From Fibrobacteria bacterium (lineage in GTDB: Bacteria; Fibrobacterota; Fibrobacteria; UBA11236), in NCBI GenBank assembly GCA_025360005.1, contig JANYDA010000058.1, forward strand, positions 1 to 64,000: a stretch of DNA of 64,000 nucleotides. The letters are read 5' to 3'. This document shows, piece by piece, positions 40,120 to 48,074 of the stretch. The position numbers were made by a program, and so were the translations under genes. Each line of letters starts with the position of its first letter. Positions within the stretch are counted from its first letter, which is position 1. The notes under the pieces were generated by a model. That model did no database searches. It saw only the letters and a list, made by a program, of their open reading frames with translations, and was not told where the DNA came from.

Positions 40120-42180
40120 ATGAGCTTGAAAACATGGCTCTTGGCCATCAGCGCTTTCGCGGGCACTGTCCACAGCGGCCAGATCTGCAATCTGGTTTTT
40201 GATCAATGCCCGGGCAATTTCACCTCCGGAACCATCACGGTGCCGCAAAACGTGATCTGGTTGGATCCGGTCGTGCCGGTATGCGCGGAAAATGTGCAGG
40301 TGGTGACCGGCACCACTTCGCCGCCGCCGTCCATCATGTTCGTCATCGACAATTCCGGAAGCATGGGCAAGAAGCTAGGCGACGGGACGGATCCGCAAGC
40401 CCAGCGTTTCAAGGTGACCACCGCATTGATGGATTCCATCTACAAGGTTGCTCCTGCCACCGAAATAGGCCTGGCCATATTCAGCCGCCGCCTTGCCTTC
40501 GAGGACAGGGACAACCCATTCTTCCAGCGCGCCTTTCCCAACGACACATCCCAACATGACGCCTACGCGCCCTTGACCAAGCTCAACCATGTGTTCGCCA
40601 ACGGCCGAACCGGCCTCGATACGATGCAGGCCCTGCTTTCCACCACCCCCAACAGCAATGGGGATCTGATTTACAATACCAAGAATCCCGCCTCCCGCGT
40701 GAACAAAGGATTAAAGCCCGACAATGTGCGGGACGGAACGGATATAACCCTCGGCTTCCAGGCCGCCCTCCAGGCCATGTCCGTGGCCACGGCCCCCAAG
40801 GAAAGCCAGTTCATCATTTTCCTGTCGGACGGAGACCCGGGTGGCCAGGACGATTCCCGTACCGCCGTCGGGGACGACTTCATGAAGGGCATCAAAACCC
40901 CCACCACGTATACGGTGTTCTTCACCAATGGCGGGAACGTGCCTACCAAGATCGCCACCATGACGGAGAACATCAAGGCGAACGGATACTCGGCCACCAA
41001 TCCCCAAAGCGCCAATTTCGGCATCGATACGCGCGCGGAGCAATTGCTACCGCTGTTGCAGAGCAGCGTACTCAATCCCATCTTCGCCAACACCCCCGGC
41101 AAGCCCGTGAGCGCGGTGATGTCGGTGACCGGCGGCGCCCAATATACTAGCACGGGGGTGGACGCCAAGAACTTCACCTTCGCCAACCGGGTGCCGCTAT
41201 CCGCCGATCAGACGGAAGTGAAACTCAGCTACACTTATACCTACACCGATTCCGGCGTGACCAAGCAGAAGGTGGTCCCATATACGCTTAGCATCAAGCG
41301 CTCCGCCGCGGGCACAGCTTTGACCACGGGCCTCTCATCCGCCTGCCAGGATCAGGGCGCCATCACCTTATTCAACAAGGGCACCCAGATCAACCTGGTC
41401 ACGGCCGATCATGACATCCTGGACGTGCACCTTACCTTGGCCAACGGGGAAACCTGCAATGCCTGCAAGGTGGAGGTAAAACCCAGCAAGAGCCCGGATA
41501 GGGAGAATGTCGCCTTGGCGCCGTCCACGGGATTCCAGCTCGGCAGTTTCGGACGCGAGACCAGCACCCTGGTGAAAGCGGACGGCAAGCTCCAGCACCT
41601 GCCCACGGACAGCATCGTCATCACCTACATCAATCCGGACAACCCCCTCGACATCGTCCGCAAGGCTTTTCCCTATTCCGACGTGTCTACGGCCCTGACC
41701 GTGACCCACCACAATGATTGGTCTCGGGGGGGCGACGCGGTGGATCCCAAGCCGGGCGAGCAGTTTGTGCTGGTGACGCAGGGGAACGTATCCCCCACCG
41801 TCGAATCCGGCAACAAGAATTGGAGCATTATCCCCGCCCTGATCACCCGGGACGACTCCCTGCGCTATGTAGGCAACGTCATCGAAGCCTCGCGCGCGTT
41901 CAAAGTAGAGGTTCTGATCTATACCAACCTGGGCCAATTCGTGAACAAGATCCAGTTCTCGCTCACGCAGAGCGAGTTCAACAAGCTGGCCAAAGGCGTC
42001 AAGAGCAACACGCGGCAACTGAAGGTTTTGTGGGACAATGTCGCAGCCGACGGCAGCAAGGCGGGCACGGGCGCTTATATCCTCAAGACCACGGTTACCC
42101 TTTTGAAGATTCCGGGCATCGCCGAGGACGAGGCCGTCAGCACCGATTACCGCATCGTGGGAGTTTTGCGCGCCAAATAA
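40120..42180 (+). CDS. Secreted VWA-domain protein with C-terminal FlgD-like Ig domain (copy 1)
   Basis: 686 residues; GGAGG ribosome site. Signal peptide (LKTWLLAISAFAGTVHSG), then a Cys-containing N-terminal domain (CNLVFDQCPGNFTSGTI, about 22-65). The VWA domain (about 70-330) has an intact metal site, IMFVIDNSGSMGKK, the Thr loop GTDITLGFQAA and IIFLSDGDPG. A beta-rich middle with Cys pairs (TCNACK) follows. The C-terminal ~110 residues (IEASRAFKVEVLIYTNLGQF, LKVLWDNVAADGSKAGTGAY) are an FlgD-type Ig domain. It is probably a surface adhesion or matrix protein. It is about 45 percent identical by eye to the next gene over its length. Confidence 0.82.
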   Translation: MSLKTWLLAISAFAGTVHSGQICNLVFDQCPGNFTSGTITVPQNVIWLDPVVPVCAENVQVVTGTTSPPPSIMFVIDNSGSMGKKLGDGTDPQAQRFKVTTALMDSIYKVAPATEIGLAIFSRRLAFEDRDNPFFQRAFPNDTSQHDAYAPLTKLNHVFANGRTGLDTMQALLSTTPNSNGDLIYNTKNPASRVNKGLKPDNVRDGTDITLGFQAALQAMSVATAPKESQFIIFLSDGDPGGQDDSRTAVGDDFMKGIKTPTTYTVFFTNGGNVPTKIATMTENIKANGYSATNPQSANFGIDTRAEQLLPLLQSSVLNPIFANTPGKPVSAVMSVTGGAQYTSTGVDAKNFTFANRVPLSADQTEVKLSYTYTYTDSGVTKQKVVPYTLSIKRSAAGTALTTGLSSACQDQGAITLFNKGTQINLVTADHDILDVHLTLANGETCNACKVEVKPSKSPDRENVALAPSTGFQLGSFGRETSTLVKADGKLQHLPTDSIVITYINPDNPLDIVRKAFPYSDVSTALTVTHHNDWSRGGDAVDPKPGEQFVLVTQGNVSPTVESGNKNWSIIPALITRDDSLRYVGNVIEASRAFKVEVLIYTNLGQFVNKIQFSLTQSEFNKLAKGVKSNTRQLKVLWDNVAADGSKAGTGAYILKTTVTLLKIPGIAEDEAVSTDYRIVGVLRAK

Positions 42181-42308
42181 CAGCGCTGCCATCCGGAAAG
42201 GCCCTCCTTTCCGCTTCGACAGGTTTTACCGCGCGCCCGTAAGGGCGTTGCCCAAGGCGGCCCGGGTTCCAGTTTCTAAATTCCCCTGCGATTTTTGTCG
42301 CCTCCCGG

Positions 42309-42314
42309 TATATT
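42309..42314 (+). promoter_or_regulatory. Putative -10 (CGGTATATTCAGAA)
   Basis: TATATT in a context close to that before the first VWA gene (CCGTATATTCGGAA at about 40057) and the gene at 50056 (CCGTATATTCCGCAA). Confidence 0.4.
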
Positions 42315-42340
42315 CAGAACGTTGGTGAGGGGTGGTTGAA

Positions 42341-44398
42341 GTGGTATCGCGTATGTGGCTCTTCGCCGCCATCGTGGGATCGGCAATGGGCTTGGGAAGG
42401 GCGGGCCGGGTCTGCGACTTGGCGCTTTCGGAATGCCCTAACAAGTTCGCCGTAGGCGTAGTGAAGGTCCCCACCGAGGCCATCTGGTTGGACGCGAAGA
42501 TCCCGTTCTGCAAAGAGTACGTGCAAATCGGGAACGCCAAACCTCCCTCCATCGTTTTCATCATCGACAATTCGGGCAGCATGGAGGAGAATGATCCGGA
42601 AGCGGCCCGCTTCGACGTGGTCTCCACTCTGCTGGACAACATCAACGCTTTCGCGCCCAACGCGGAGGTGAGCCTGGTGGTTTTCACGCGCCGGCTTTCC
42701 TTCGATCATCGCGAGAACGCTTTCTTCAAGACCGCCTTCCCCGGCGACACCTCCCAGCACGATTCCTTCGTGCCCCTGACGGCGCTGAGCAAGGCGTTCG
42801 CCAACGGCCGCACCGGATTGGATACGCTCAAGTCCCTGCTCAAGCATGACGGGAAAGGGAACCTGATCTATGCGACGCGGTTGCCCGCCTCCCGCAACAA
42901 CTCCGGCATGGGCCGCTTCAACATCCGCGACGGCACGGACATCTCCCTGGGGTTCCAGGCCGCCAAGGTGGCATTGAAGGATTCCAAATCGGACAAGGGC
43001 AGCCAATACTTCGTATTCCTATCCGACGGCACCCCGTCCACTCCGGACAACGGCCGCGAAGGGACCCTCAACGAATTCATCCTGGGCGCCTCCGTGCCGG
43101 CCACCTTCACGGTTTTCTTCGATACGCAGAACAGCACGCCCGTGGCGCCCAGTAACATCGTCCAGATGACAGGTAACATCCGCGTCAACAACTACTCGCC
43201 CGCGAACATCAAGAGCGCCTATTGGGCCATCAATCTTCCCGGCGCGCAATTGCAGACCCTGCTGCAAACCGAAGTGATAGGCAACGTACTCTCGGTCCCC
43301 GCCAAGCCGGTGGCGGCGAGCGTGGCCACCGGGGATACCACCCTCCTCAGTACGGGCCTGGACGCTAGGAGTTTCATTTTCACCAGGCACATGGCGCTCA
43401 AAGCGGATACCACGCGTTTCCAGCTCGACTATACCTACTCCTATATAGACACCTCCGGCGGCCGCCGGGTGGCGAGGCAGAAGCACGTGCCTTACGCGCT
43501 GACCCTCCTGCGCGCGCAAGGCGCCCCTTTGCCTGCAGGCATGGGCGAGACCTGCAAGGAACAGGCGGACATCTCCCTCTACCATGACGGCCAGCCCATT
43601 TCCGTGGTCAAGGCGGATAACGCCACCCTGGAGGCGCGCCTGACCCTGCCGGACGGATCGCTTTGCAAAGGCTGCGGCTTGGAAATACGGCCGTCCTCGG
43701 CCCGCGTAAAGGATCATGAGGATCCGGTGATGGTTCCGGGAGCCGGTTATCTTTCCGGCACTTTCCAGCGGGAAATCAGCGTCATCCCCACCGTGGGCGA
43801 CGGCCGCTTGCAGCATCTTCCCGGGGACAGCATCGTGGTGACCTTCGTCAGCCCGGAAAATCCCCTGGACCGGGTGCGCAAAGCCTTTCCCTATGCCGAC
43901 GTGGCAACGGTTCTGAACGTGGGCGGCCAGAACGATTATGCGCGCGCCAAACGTACCGCGGCCCCGGCCTACGATCCGCAATGGCTGTTGGTGGCGCCCG
44001 CTGCCGTGCAAGCTTCGCCGAATGACCCTTTGGATCACTGGCGCCTGCAGGACGGCCCCATGGCTCCGGAAGACTCCCTGCGTTACGTGGGCCTGACGGT
44101 GGAAGCCTCGCGCGCCTTCCGGGTGGAGGTGCGCATCTTCAGCAATCACGGCGAGTTCGTGAACAAGGTGGCGTTTGCCATTTCCCAAGCCGAATTCATG
44201 AAGCTGGAGAAATCCGCCCAGGGCGACACGCGCCGGCTCAAGGTTTTGTGGGACGGGCGGTCGCGCAACGGCGACCAGGCGGCCACGGGGGCTTACGTCA
44301 TCAAGACGACGGTGACATTGATCAATATCCCCGGCATCGCGGAGGACAATACGGTGCGGACGGATTACCGGCGGGTAGGAGTGCTCAGGACCATGTGA
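42341..44398 (+). CDS. Secreted VWA-domain protein with C-terminal FlgD-like Ig domain (copy 2)
   Basis: 685 residues from GTG 42341 (GTG 42332 and ATG 42353 are alternatives); GAGGGG is 9 nt upstream, and this start aligns with that of copy 1. Same domain order: signal (RMWLFAAIVGSAMGLGRAG), CDLALSECPNKFAVGV, VWA domain with IVFIIDNSGSMEEN, GTDISLGFQAA, FVFLSDGTPS, beta-rich middle with CKGCGLE, C-terminal FlgD-like domain (LKVLWDGRSRNGDQAATGAY). The start, the metal site and the TSQHDSFVPLTALSKAFANG segment are almost the same as in copy 1. It arose by tandem duplication, followed by divergence. Confidence 0.82.
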   Translation: MVSRMWLFAAIVGSAMGLGRAGRVCDLALSECPNKFAVGVVKVPTEAIWLDAKIPFCKEYVQIGNAKPPSIVFIIDNSGSMEENDPEAARFDVVSTLLDNINAFAPNAEVSLVVFTRRLSFDHRENAFFKTAFPGDTSQHDSFVPLTALSKAFANGRTGLDTLKSLLKHDGKGNLIYATRLPASRNNSGMGRFNIRDGTDISLGFQAAKVALKDSKSDKGSQYFVFLSDGTPSTPDNGREGTLNEFILGASVPATFTVFFDTQNSTPVAPSNIVQMTGNIRVNNYSPANIKSAYWAINLPGAQLQTLLQTEVIGNVLSVPAKPVAASVATGDTTLLSTGLDARSFIFTRHMALKADTTRFQLDYTYSYIDTSGGRRVARQKHVPYALTLLRAQGAPLPAGMGETCKEQADISLYHDGQPISVVKADNATLEARLTLPDGSLCKGCGLEIRPSSARVKDHEDPVMVPGAGYLSGTFQREISVIPTVGDGRLQHLPGDSIVVTFVSPENPLDRVRKAFPYADVATVLNVGGQNDYARAKRTAAPAYDPQWLLVAPAAVQASPNDPLDHWRLQDGPMAPEDSLRYVGLTVEASRAFRVEVRIFSNHGEFVNKVAFAISQAEFMKLEKSAQGDTRRLKVLWDGRSRNGDQAATGAYVIKTTVTLINIPGIAEDNTVRTDYRRVGVLRTM

Positions 44399-44465
44399 GT
44401 GCGGGCGCGAACGCTTGGCGTCCGGATGATTCCCTTATCGTTGCCCGCCGAGCTTGCCTTTTCAT

Positions 44466-45506
44466 TCACCCATCCCGGCCATGAAGATGGCGATGGTGGA
44501 TATCCGGCCAATGCGGATGCGAGTGGGTCATCGGCTGATGGGCATGCGTATGGGAATGCCGCACGCCCTCCGGCCGGCCCTCGTGGGTGTGGCCGTGGTG
44601 TCCGTCATTATGCCGATGGGAGTGGGTGTGGTCCATGGGGGCGTGGGAATGCGGGTGGCCATGCTTGTCGCGGAACAGGAAAAAAATCCCCAACGCCTGG
44701 AAAAGCAAAGCCGTCCCGTGATATAGGGTGAGGGGTTCCCGCAGAAAAAAGAATGAACCCACGAGCCCGAACAAGGGAGCGGAAGCGAATATCATTTGGC
44801 TGCGGGTAGCGCCGAGATTTTGGGCCGCCGTAACGTATAAAACCATGCTGGCGCCATAGCACAATGCCCCCGTGAGCAATGCCGGGAAAACGGTGGATAC
44901 GGAACCGGTATGGTTTTGCGAGAAGAGGCCGATTCCCAGGTTAACGCCGCCGGCTACCAGGCCTTTCCAGAATGTGCTTTGCACGGGACGCAGGCCGTCG
45001 ATCAAGGAGGTCAGGTTGTTGTCGATACCCCAGCAAAGGCAAGCGATTCCCAAATAAATCCCCGCCCTGGCTCCGGCGGCGCCTTCACCCCAGGATAAAA
45101 CCAGGCCCGCGCATAAAACGCAGACCGCGCCCAGGAGTCCCAGGCGTCCCAAATGATCCTTGAAAAGCAAGACCCCCAGCAATGCCGTCGCCACCATTTC
45201 AAGGTTAAGCCAAAGGGAAACGGAAGACGCGGAAGCGTACTTCAATCCGAGCAGAAGGAAAAGGGGACCCAGGATACCGCCAAAAAGAATTGCGCCGGAA
45301 AGCCTTAGCATATTGGCGCGATCGGCGCGCAGCAAAAAAGCCGCTTTCCCTTTCCGTAGCATCGGCAAAGCCGCGCCCAAGGCGGCTCCCAGGTAAAGCA
45401 AACCGGCCAATTGTTCCGGGGTCCAATGCGAAAGAAGCCCTTTGCTCAACGGCGTGGACAGGCCGAAAAGAAAAGCGGCGGCCAGTACCAGGAGAAAGGG
45501 GAACAT
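44466..45506 (-). CDS. EamA/DMT-family transporter with His-rich C-terminal tail
   Basis: 346 residues. Ten hydrophobic segments in two five-helix halves (FLLVLAAAFLFGLSTPLSKG, SLWLNLEMVATALLGVLLFK, GATRSQMIFASAPLFGLVGS), the drug/metabolite transporter layout. From about residue 285 the tail is very His-rich (HGHPHSHAPMDHTHSHRHND, then HHGHTHEGRP) with over 25 His. Similar tails occur in other DMT proteins and in metal exporters, so metal-linked transport or metal sensing is plausible. It starts 12 bp after the higA gene and probably rides on its transcript. Confidence 0.83.
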   Translation of the reverse strand: MFPFLLVLAAAFLFGLSTPLSKGLLSHWTPEQLAGLLYLGAALGAALPMLRKGKAAFLLRADRANMLRLSGAILFGGILGPLFLLLGLKYASASSVSLWLNLEMVATALLGVLLFKDHLGRLGLLGAVCVLCAGLVLSWGEGAAGARAGIYLGIACLCWGIDNNLTSLIDGLRPVQSTFWKGLVAGGVNLGIGLFSQNHTGSVSTVFPALLTGALCYGASMVLYVTAAQNLGATRSQMIFASAPLFGLVGSFFFLREPLTLYHGTALLFQALGIFFLFRDKHGHPHSHAPMDHTHSHRHNDGHHGHTHEGRPEGVRHSHTHAHQPMTHSHPHWPDIHHRHLHGRDG

Positions 45507-45518
45507 TGCGCTGAACAG

Positions 45519-45893
45519 TCAGGCCGTTTTTTTGGGTTTGGTTTCGCAAAGGAGGGACGCTGCAGGGATCTTCAACTTGTTATGCAGCGCCCGCATCATC
45601 CGCACGGACAACCCCCTCTTCCGATTCAGGATTTCAGTAGATCGGTTCCGCCCCCCTAAATATTGCGCCAAATCCGTTTTTTTTAAACCCGACTGCTCCA
45701 TTCTGAACTTGATCGCTTCGATTGGATCAGGAGGTAAAATCCTGAATTTTTCCGCTTCATAATTCTCCACCAAGATCGCGAGGATGGAAAGTTCATCACC
45801 CTGCTTGGTATTCGGCTCGGCGTCCCAAAGGGATTCAATGCGCGCCAAGGCGCCGCGATAATCCGCTTGCGTTTTGATCGGTTTTATATTCAT
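45519..45893 (-). CDS. higA: HigA-type antitoxin (COG5499 XRE family), orphaned
   Basis: 124 residues. The helical N-terminus (IKTQADYRGALARIESLWDA), the linker YEAEKFRILPPDPIEAIKFR and the helix-turn-helix MEQSGLKKTDLAQYLGGRNR followed by STEILNRKRGLSVRMMRALH match HigA antitoxins of the COG5499 group. In an intact system HigA neutralises the HigB mRNA interferase and represses their operon. Its ATG lies 3 nt after the stop of a HigB remnant, the normal higBA order. Because only the end of higB remains, the antitoxin has no toxin here; it may persist as a regulator or as protection from related toxins. Confidence 0.9.
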   Translation of the reverse strand: MNIKPIKTQADYRGALARIESLWDAEPNTKQGDELSILAILVENYEAEKFRILPPDPIEAIKFRMEQSGLKKTDLAQYLGGRNRSTEILNRKRGLSVRMMRALHNKLKIPAASLLCETKPKKTA

Positions 45894-45896
45894 TGC

Positions 45897-45998
45897 CTAG
45901 ATGCTCCTCACGTCAATCGCATCGTACTCTTTGTGAGTACCGACGAATCCCACATACGCGATTCCAAATTCGTACTTGATGGCCACGACCGCGCTCTC
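45897..45998 (-). pseudogene. higB: HigB toxin remnant (C-terminal ~30 codons)
   Basis: The frame reads AVVAIKYEFGIAYVGFVG then THKEYDAIDVRSI and a stop, closely matching the C-terminus of HigB mRNA interferases (VAIHYE...VYIRFVGTHAEYDxID). It begins directly after the stop codon of the peptide permease gene, in the same frame, so the N-terminal two thirds of higB are missing and were replaced by the transporter gene. No start with a ribosome site is left. The junction lies near 45990-46005. Confidence 0.85.
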
Positions 45999-47036
45999 CT
46001 ACTCGATGTGATCCCCGGATTTGGGATCGAAAGCCTCCCGCACCCCTTCCCCGATGAAGGTAGTGAGCAACAACGTAAAGAAGAGGGCCGTCACCGAAGA
46101 GATGGCTATCCAGGGCTTCTGCAGGTTCTCCAAGCCTTGCTGAAGCATCTCGCCCCAGGACGGCGTGGGCGGAGGCAGCCCGAATCCCAGGAAGTCCAAG
46201 GCCGTAAGGGAAGAAATGCCGCCCACCACCGTGAAGGGCAGGATGGTAATGACCGGGGTGAGCGAGTTGGGAAGGATATGGTGGAAGAATATGCGCAAGT
46301 GCCCCACGCCGATGGCGCGCGCCGCGCGTACATAAGCCTGACCTTTGATCTTGAGGAATTCCCCGCGCATGTAATAGGAGAGACCCACCCATTCGAACAT
46401 GGACATGATAAGGATGAGAAGGAGGAACCCGCGCCCATAGGTGGCGCCCAGAAGGATCACCACATAAAGGAACGGCAGGGAACTCCAGATTTCGATGAGG
46501 CGCTGCATGGTGATGTCCACCTTGCCGCCCAGATAGCCCTGGATGCCGCCGATGATGATGCCGAAGCACGCGTCCATAAACGCCAGCAGCAACGCGAAGC
46601 CCATGCAGATGCGGAAGCCGTACAGCAGCCGTGAGAGTACGTCCCGGGCGGAATTGTCCGTGCCCAGCCAATGCGCGCGGGAAGGCGGATGGGGCGGCGT
46701 GCCCTCCATTTCCAGATAGGTCCGCAGGGGATTGTGAGGGATGGGCGGCAGAATCATGGAGCCGCCGTTGGCCAGGAAGGCGGAGTCTGCCCGCAGCTTG
46801 GGGTAATCCGGTTCCGTGCCATAGTCCCCGCCGAAAGCGGAGGAAGGGTAGAAGCGGACCACGGGAAAATAACTGCGGCCCTGATAGCGCAGGAAGAGGG
46901 GTTTGTCGTTGGCGAGGAAGCGGGAAAACAGGGAGAGGATAAAAGCGATGCCCAGGATCCACAGGGAATAATAGGCCCGCCGGATTTTCCGGAAGCGGAG
47001 GAACCGGTCCTTGCTCAATTCGGAGATCATGGCCAT
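45999..47036 (-). CDS. yejE: Peptide ABC transporter permease, YejE/OppC type
   Basis: 345 residues. After one N-terminal membrane segment and a ~90-residue periplasmic part (SRFLANDKPLFLRYQGRSYF, HWLGTDNSARDVLSRLLYGF), a permease core follows with the EAA-like loop YVRAARAIGVGHLRIFFHHI and the end FDPKSGDHIE. The long insert between the first membrane segment and the core is characteristic of YejE. It starts 1 bp after the stop of the YejB gene. The stop codon lies directly next to the higB remnant, so the gene end is close to a recombination junction. Confidence 0.9.
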   Translation of the reverse strand: MAMISELSKDRFLRFRKIRRAYYSLWILGIAFILSLFSRFLANDKPLFLRYQGRSYFPVVRFYPSSAFGGDYGTEPDYPKLRADSAFLANGGSMILPPIPHNPLRTYLEMEGTPPHPPSRAHWLGTDNSARDVLSRLLYGFRICMGFALLLAFMDACFGIIIGGIQGYLGGKVDITMQRLIEIWSSLPFLYVVILLGATYGRGFLLLILIMSMFEWVGLSYYMRGEFLKIKGQAYVRAARAIGVGHLRIFFHHILPNSLTPVITILPFTVVGGISSLTALDFLGFGLPPPTPSWGEMLQQGLENLQKPWIAISSVTALFFTLLLTTFIGEGVREAFDPKSGDHIE

Positions 47037-47037
47037 A

Positions 47038-48045
47038 TCAATCCAGGCGGATGCGCGGATCCACCGCCACGTACATGAGATCGGAAACCAGGCGGCCCAG
47101 CATGGCGAACAGGCTTGTCAGGAGGATCACGCCCATCACCACGTTATAGTCCCGGTTCACCATGGAGTTGAAAACCAGCAGACCCATACCGTCGATATCG
47201 AAGACGCGCTCCAGCAAAATGTCCCCGCCGAAGAGGAGGCTGAAGATGGAACCGAAGCGCGTAGCCAACGGGATAAGCGCGTTGCGGAAGGCATGGCGGC
47301 GGACCGCTTGCGCGAACGTGGAGCCCTTGACCACGGCGGTGCGCATGTAATCCTTGCCCATTTCCTCCAGCAGGCTGTTCTTAAGCATCATGGTTAGGAA
47401 GGCGAATTCGGAAATCATATAACAGAAAAGCGGGAGAACCATATGATGCAGGAAATCCAAAACTTTTCCCAGGAGAGTAAGGCTCTCGAACTGATCGGAA
47501 ATGATCCCGCTGATGGGAAACAGATCCAGGAAGCTGCCGCCCCCCAGGAAGATGATGAGGAGAATGCCCAAGGCATAACCCGGCATCACGTACCCGCTGA
47601 AGATTACGACCGACGTAATGGTATCGAACCAGGTGCCGTTGCGGCGGGCTTTGGCCATGCCCAAGGGCAGGCAGACCAGGTAGGAAAGCAATACCGATGT
47701 GACCCCGAAGAAGAGCGAAATGGGAAGCTTCTTGAGCAGGAGGTTCCACACCGGTTCCTGATAGGCGTAAGACATGCCCAGATCCAATTTCATTACTTTC
47801 CCCAGCCACAGGAAGTAGCGGATATGGATGGGCTTGTCGAAACCGAAATAGGCCTTGATGTTCCGGATTTCCTCGGCGGAGATGTTGGCTGCAACGCCTT
47901 TGGCGCTGGCCGCCTGCTGGACCTTGGAGATCATCTGCTCCACCGGGCCGCCGGGCACGAATTGGATGAGCAGAAAACAGGCCACGGTAATGCCCAGCAA
48001 GGTGGGCACGATCAACAGCAGCCTGCGGAGGAGATAAGCTTTCAC
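47038..48045 (-). CDS. yejB: Peptide ABC transporter permease, YejB/OppB type
   Basis: 335 residues from GTG 48045, which gives the standard opening KAYLLRRLLLIVPTLLGITV; the open frame upstream is not protein-like. Features: FVPGGPVEQMISKVQQ, IKAYFGFDKPIHIRYFLWLG, the EAA-type loop GKDYMRTAVVKGSTFAQAVR, and the end YVAVDPRIRLD. It forms the membrane channel with the YejE-type protein. It lies 29 bp after the binding protein gene. Confidence 0.9.
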   Translation of the reverse strand: MKAYLLRRLLLIVPTLLGITVACFLLIQFVPGGPVEQMISKVQQAASAKGVAANISAEEIRNIKAYFGFDKPIHIRYFLWLGKVMKLDLGMSYAYQEPVWNLLLKKLPISLFFGVTSVLLSYLVCLPLGMAKARRNGTWFDTITSVVIFSGYVMPGYALGILLIIFLGGGSFLDLFPISGIISDQFESLTLLGKVLDFLHHMVLPLFCYMISEFAFLTMMLKNSLLEEMGKDYMRTAVVKGSTFAQAVRRHAFRNALIPLATRFGSIFSLLFGGDILLERVFDIDGMGLLVFNSMVNRDYNVVMGVILLTSLFAMLGRLVSDLMYVAVDPRIRLD

Positions 48046-48074
48046 TTCAATGGACCCGGCTTCATGAGCGCCGC

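Noticed and set aside
45500-46010. Insertion sequence at the higB junction
   Set aside because: No transposase, terminal inverted repeats or target duplication can be seen; simple recombination or deletion explains the scar.
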